A stretch of 64,000 bases of DNA, taken from the NCBI RefSeq assembly GCF_042660205.1, contig NZ_JBHSTQ010000004.1, positions 186,001 through 250,000 of the forward strand, in the 5' to 3' direction. Position 1 is the first letter of the stretch. Every line of letters begins with the position of its first letter. Both the position numbers and the translations under genes were made by a program. The stretch is from Sporolactobacillus kofuensis (GTDB lineage: Bacteria > Bacillota > Bacilli > Bacillales > Sporolactobacillaceae). Positions 61,455 through 64,000 of the stretch are shown here, piece after piece. The notes under the pieces were generated by a model, which searched no databases, was not told the DNA's origin, and saw only the letters and a program-made list of their open reading frames with translations.

Positions 61455-62906
61455 GTGAAGCAAGTAAAGACAAATCAATTAAAGAGAGGATTGAAGTCGC
61501 GTCATTTGACCATGATTGCGCTTGGTGGCGCAATCGGTACAGGACTTTTCCTCGCAAGTGGTAATGCAATCTACACAGCAGGTCCGGGAGGTGCTCTTCT
61601 CGCTTATGGGCTAACCGGAATCATGGTCTATTTTTTGATGACCAGTTTGGGAGAACTAGCCACCTACATGCCGACAAGTGGCTCCTTCAGTACTTATGCT
61701 ACACGTTTTGTGGATCCTTCTTTTGGTTTTGCACTGGGCTGGAACTATTGGTACAACTGGGCAATCACCATTGCGAGTGAATTGTCTGCAGCGACATTGA
61801 TTATGAAATTCTGGTTTCCGCATAGTTCATCCATTCTTTGGAGCGGGTTATTTCTACTCATCATCTTTTTACTTAATGCGCTTACCGTTAAGGGGTATGG
61901 AGAATCTGAATATTGGTTTGCATTTATCAAAGTGGCAACCGTCATTATCTTTAGTATTCTCGGCTTGTTGATGATCTTTCGTGTTATGGGCGGCGGTGTT
62001 CCTGGCTTTCATAATTTCGCTATTGGCGACGCACCGTTCCACGGCGGCTTTCTGGCAGCCTTTGGTGTTTTTCTAGCCGCAGGCTACTCATTCCAAGGAA
62101 CAGAATTGCTTGGCGTGAGTGCAGGTGAGAGTGAACACCCGGAGAAAAACGTGCCGAAAGCGATGAATACGATTTTTTGGCGAATCTTGCTCTTTTATAT
62201 TCTCGCAATCTTTATCATCGCAATGATTATCCCCTATACGAATCAAAACTTGTCGGCAACGGATAAGGTTATGGTGAGCCCGTTCACACTGGTCTTCCAG
62301 CGGGCAGGTCTTGCTGTTGCAGCCTCAGTAATGAATGCTGTAATCTTGACGGCAGTACTTTCGGCAGGTAATTCAGGACTGTACGCATCAACGCGTATGC
62401 TTTATGCACTGGCTAAGAAGGGTAAAGCACCGAAATTTCTTGGCTATGTGACACGTCATGGGATTCCGATCTGGTCACTCATTGTTACGGCAGCCTTTGG
62501 GCTTTTGGCATTCTTTGCCTCTGGATTTGGGGACGGTGTTGTCTATAACTGGTTGCTCAGTGCCTCAGGTATGTGCGGCTTCATTGCATGGCTAGGTATT
62601 GCAATCAGTCATTATCGGTTCCGCCGTGCTTATGTTGCCCAAGGTGGGAAACTTAGTGATCTGCCTTATCGTGCGAAATGGTTCCCGTTTGGACCTTTGT
62701 TTGCCTTTGCAGTATGCATGATTGTGGTTATCGGCCAGAGTTTTGGTGCTTTTTCCGATGGACGAATAGACTGGGGCAGCATTATTGCCGCATATATCGG
62801 TATTCCTATTTTTCTTGCGGTATGGCTCATAGCAAAATGGAAGATGAAGGCAAAACTGATTCCACTTGAAAAATGTGATCTTTCACGTGAACTAACGGAA
62901 GATTAA
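61455..62906 (+). CDS. lysP: Lysine-specific permease, LysP-like
   Basis: APC-superfamily amino acid importer, 12 helices, 483 aa from GTG 61455, with GGGAG 9 nt upstream. An in-frame ATG at 61407 lies close behind the terminator hairpin and has no ribosome site. Seen: SRHLTMIALGGAIGTGLFLASG, GPGGALLAYGLTGIMVYFLMTSLGELATYMPTSGSFSTYA, FALGWNYWYNWAIT, GYSFQGTELLGVSAGESEHPEKNVPKA, NAVILTAVLSAGNSGLYASTRMLYALAKKGKAP and MCGFIAWLGIAISHYRFRRAYV, closely matching Escherichia coli LysP from memory. The lysine riboswitch upstream independently supports lysine as substrate. Confidence 0.93.
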   Translation: MKQVKTNQLKRGLKSRHLTMIALGGAIGTGLFLASGNAIYTAGPGGALLAYGLTGIMVYFLMTSLGELATYMPTSGSFSTYATRFVDPSFGFALGWNYWYNWAITIASELSAATLIMKFWFPHSSSILWSGLFLLIIFLLNALTVKGYGESEYWFAFIKVATVIIFSILGLLMIFRVMGGGVPGFHNFAIGDAPFHGGFLAAFGVFLAAGYSFQGTELLGVSAGESEHPEKNVPKAMNTIFWRILLFYILAIFIIAMIIPYTNQNLSATDKVMVSPFTLVFQRAGLAVAASVMNAVILTAVLSAGNSGLYASTRMLYALAKKGKAPKFLGYVTRHGIPIWSLIVTAAFGLLAFFASGFGDGVVYNWLLSASGMCGFIAWLGIAISHYRFRRAYVAQGGKLSDLPYRAKWFPFGPLFAFAVCMIVVIGQSFGAFSDGRIDWGSIIAAYIGIPIFLAVWLIAKWKMKAKLIPLEKCDLSRELTED

Positions 62907-63040
62907 TTCATTTTTTTGAGGATCGATGGTTTTGATTGACTTAAGATGGGGAAATGCTCGATTCGTGTTAAAATATAGAAAAATGGTTAAGCTGCACGAA
63001 TAGCGGCCAAACGTATTTTAATAGGAAAAGAGGAATGCAC

Positions 63041-63367
63041 ATGCATGCATTATTGCAGATTCACGGCCTCGTGTGGGGTCTTGTCGTTATTCTCTTTATT
63101 TTCAGCTTCATGTTTTCTCAACAAAAAGCGTGGAGTATGGGATTAAGACTCACTTATCTTGTGATGATCATCACTGGGGTATGGATGCTCTTTTTGATTC
63201 ATTTTCCACTCATGCTGGTGATCAAAGGCGTGCTTTCAATCGGTTTAATCGGTTTGATGGAAATGGCGCTTGGCAAACGTAAGAAGCACGAACGGACAGG
63301 AATTTTTCTTGTTCTGATTGCTGTATTTCTGATCCTGATTCTCCTTATTGGTTATCACGTTATTTAA
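63041..63367 (+). CDS. yisL: YisL family (DUF1516) small membrane protein
   Basis: A 108-aa protein with four hydrophobic helices (about 8-28, 35-55, 58-73 and 84-106). Seen: the short N-terminal His motif MHALLQIH and GLIGLMEMALGKRKK, matching Bacillus YisL (DUF1516) in pattern and length. ATG 63041 is preferred because AAAAGAGG lies 7 nt upstream; the ATG at 63035 is too close to it. Function unknown in the family. Alone, with a strong terminator downstream. Confidence 0.8.
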   Translation: MHALLQIHGLVWGLVVILFIFSFMFSQQKAWSMGLRLTYLVMIITGVWMLFLIHFPLMLVIKGVLSIGLIGLMEMALGKRKKHERTGIFLVLIAVFLILILLIGYHVI

Positions 63368-63387
63368 TTGCCAGCGATTCAATGCAC

Positions 63388-63430
63388 ATAAAAAAGAACT
63401 TTTCCCACATCTGGGAAAAGTTCTTTTTTA
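63388..63430. terminator. Bidirectional terminator, yisL / aminotransferase
   Basis: AAAAAGAACTTTTCCC pairs perfectly with GGGAAAAGTTCTTTTT around ACATCT, with A-run and T-run flanks. Serves both convergent genes. Confidence 0.9.
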
Positions 63431-63436
63431 CTAGAA

Positions 63437-64000
63437 TTAATTTTGTACGGGTGTTTCTTTGAGAAGACCAGAATTTTTGATACGTTCTGCTGCTTCTTTC
63501 AATCGTTCCTCGGGTTCTAGCAAACTGACACGGACAAATTGATCGCCATATGTGCCAAATCCGACACCGGGTGAGACGGCGACATGTGCCCGTTCAAGAA
63601 GAGCATCGGTAAAGGTTTCTGAGGTATAGCCTTCCGGAACTTTGAACCAACAAAAGAATGACCCTTTTGGTGCTTGGACGTCCCAGCCAATCGCTTGCAT
63701 ACTCGAAACAAGTACATTACGCCGTTGTTCATAGAGCGCACACAAGTCTTTTACGGATTGCTGCGAGCCGAGCAGAGCTTCTGCGGCCGCATCCTGAATC
63801 GCACTCGGAACATCGGAATGATCAATATCATGGAAGCGGCTGAGCGCTTGAATGATTGATGCATTACCCACTGCAAATCCGATTCGGAAACCTGCCATAT
63901 TGTATGTCTTTGAAAAGGTGTAGAGCTCAATTCCTTGTTCCTTCGCACCTGGAGTTTGCAGAAAACTAAGTGGACGTTTGCCATCAAAACCAAACGCTCC
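63437..64000 (-). CDS. mtnE: PLP aminotransferase, MtnE-like (3' part; runs off the window)
   Basis: The minus-strand frame is open from the window edge to the stop at 63437, giving the last 187 codons. Seen: GFDGKRPLSFLQTPGAKEQGIE, then YTFSKTYNMAGFRIGFAVGN with the PLP Lys, APKGSFFCWFKVPEGYTSETFTDALLE, VAVSPGVGFGTYGDQFVRVSLLEPEERLKEAAERI. The SFLQT and KTYNMAG blocks match B. subtilis MtnE (YkrV), the final aminotransferase of methionine salvage, from memory. Other class I enzymes such as AlaT-like proteins remain possible because the N-terminal half is missing. Confidence 0.8.
   Translation of the reverse strand, partial: GAFGFDGKRPLSFLQTPGAKEQGIELYTFSKTYNMAGFRIGFAVGNASIIQALSRFHDIDHSDVPSAIQDAAAEALLGSQQSVKDLCALYEQRRNVLVSSMQAIGWDVQAPKGSFFCWFKVPEGYTSETFTDALLERAHVAVSPGVGFGTYGDQFVRVSLLEPEERLKEAAERIKNSGLLKETPVQN

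Noticed and set aside
1..64000. tRNA or rRNA genes, insertion sequences, prophage, origin of replication
   Set aside because: Nothing resembling cloverleaf ends, rRNA cores, transposase motifs, integrases or DnaA-box clusters was seen by eye; a tRNAscan or ISfinder run would be needed to exclude them fully.

Overview
The window looks like chromosomal DNA of a low-GC, Gram-positive, Bacillus-type bacterium. The Sporolactobacillaceae or a near relative is my best guess. That is an inference from Bacillus-like orthologues (Aag/YxlJ, YfmR, YdbS/YdbT, YerA, YisL, PbpC, MtnE, QoxABCD), strong AGGAGG-type ribosome binding sites, frequent TTG/GTG starts, and a sugar-PTS-rich gene set combined with a menaquinol oxidase. 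I see no rRNA, tRNA, phage, transposase or CRISPR array.

Layout. 1-8.5 kb: an unrecognised permease running off the left edge, a DHA2-type efflux pump, a zinc-ribbon/TerB/J-domain membrane protein, an M29-like aminopeptidase, the Aag DNA glycosylase, a PfoR-family EIIC-like membrane protein behind an apparent leader-peptide attenuator, a YbaK deacylase and two unknown genes. 9-20 kb: HelD, an EamA exporter, a large double-kinase hybrid sensor divergent from a SARP/BTAD-type response regulator, a class A sortase and the ABC-F protein YfmR. 20-31 kb: GH36 alpha-galactosidase, PTS EIIA(Glc), an ABC-2 exporter with a divergent TetR regulator and a clear operator, an FAH-family enzyme, a pyridoxine/HMP kinase, a GGDEF-EAL protein and an NlpC/P60-LysM wall hydrolase. 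31-41 kb: qoxABCD quinol oxidase, fruK-fruA fructose uptake, and ptsI standing alone. 41-51 kb: PbpC, a 5'-nucleotidase, Ung, the YdbS/YdbT pair, a 56-residue cysteine protein, and menB-menE. 51-64 kb: TruA, YerA, an MFS transporter, IlvE, PatA, Hsp20, RecQ, a lysine riboswitch driving lysP, YisL and the 3' end of an MtnE-like aminotransferase.

How they fit together. EI, EIIA(Glc) and the fructose EII/FruK supply PTS sugar uptake and feed glycolysis. MenB/MenE make menaquinone for the aa3-type quinol oxidase. IlvE, PatA, MtnE and LysP handle amino acid metabolism. PbpC, sortase and NlpC/LysM act on the wall.

The most interesting non-genic signals are: (1) the attenuator at 5072-5337, where the codons for Leu-Arg-Leu-Arg at the end of a 22-residue leader peptide are the exact complement of the loop of the antiterminator hairpin; (2) about ten copies of a structured intergenic repeat (full length about 180 nt) ending in a terminator-like hairpin, all on the same strand whatever the direction of the flanking genes; (3) an exact 21-nt-period tandem array next to pbpC; (4) a terminator-like leader in front of ptsI, which lacks ptsH beside it.
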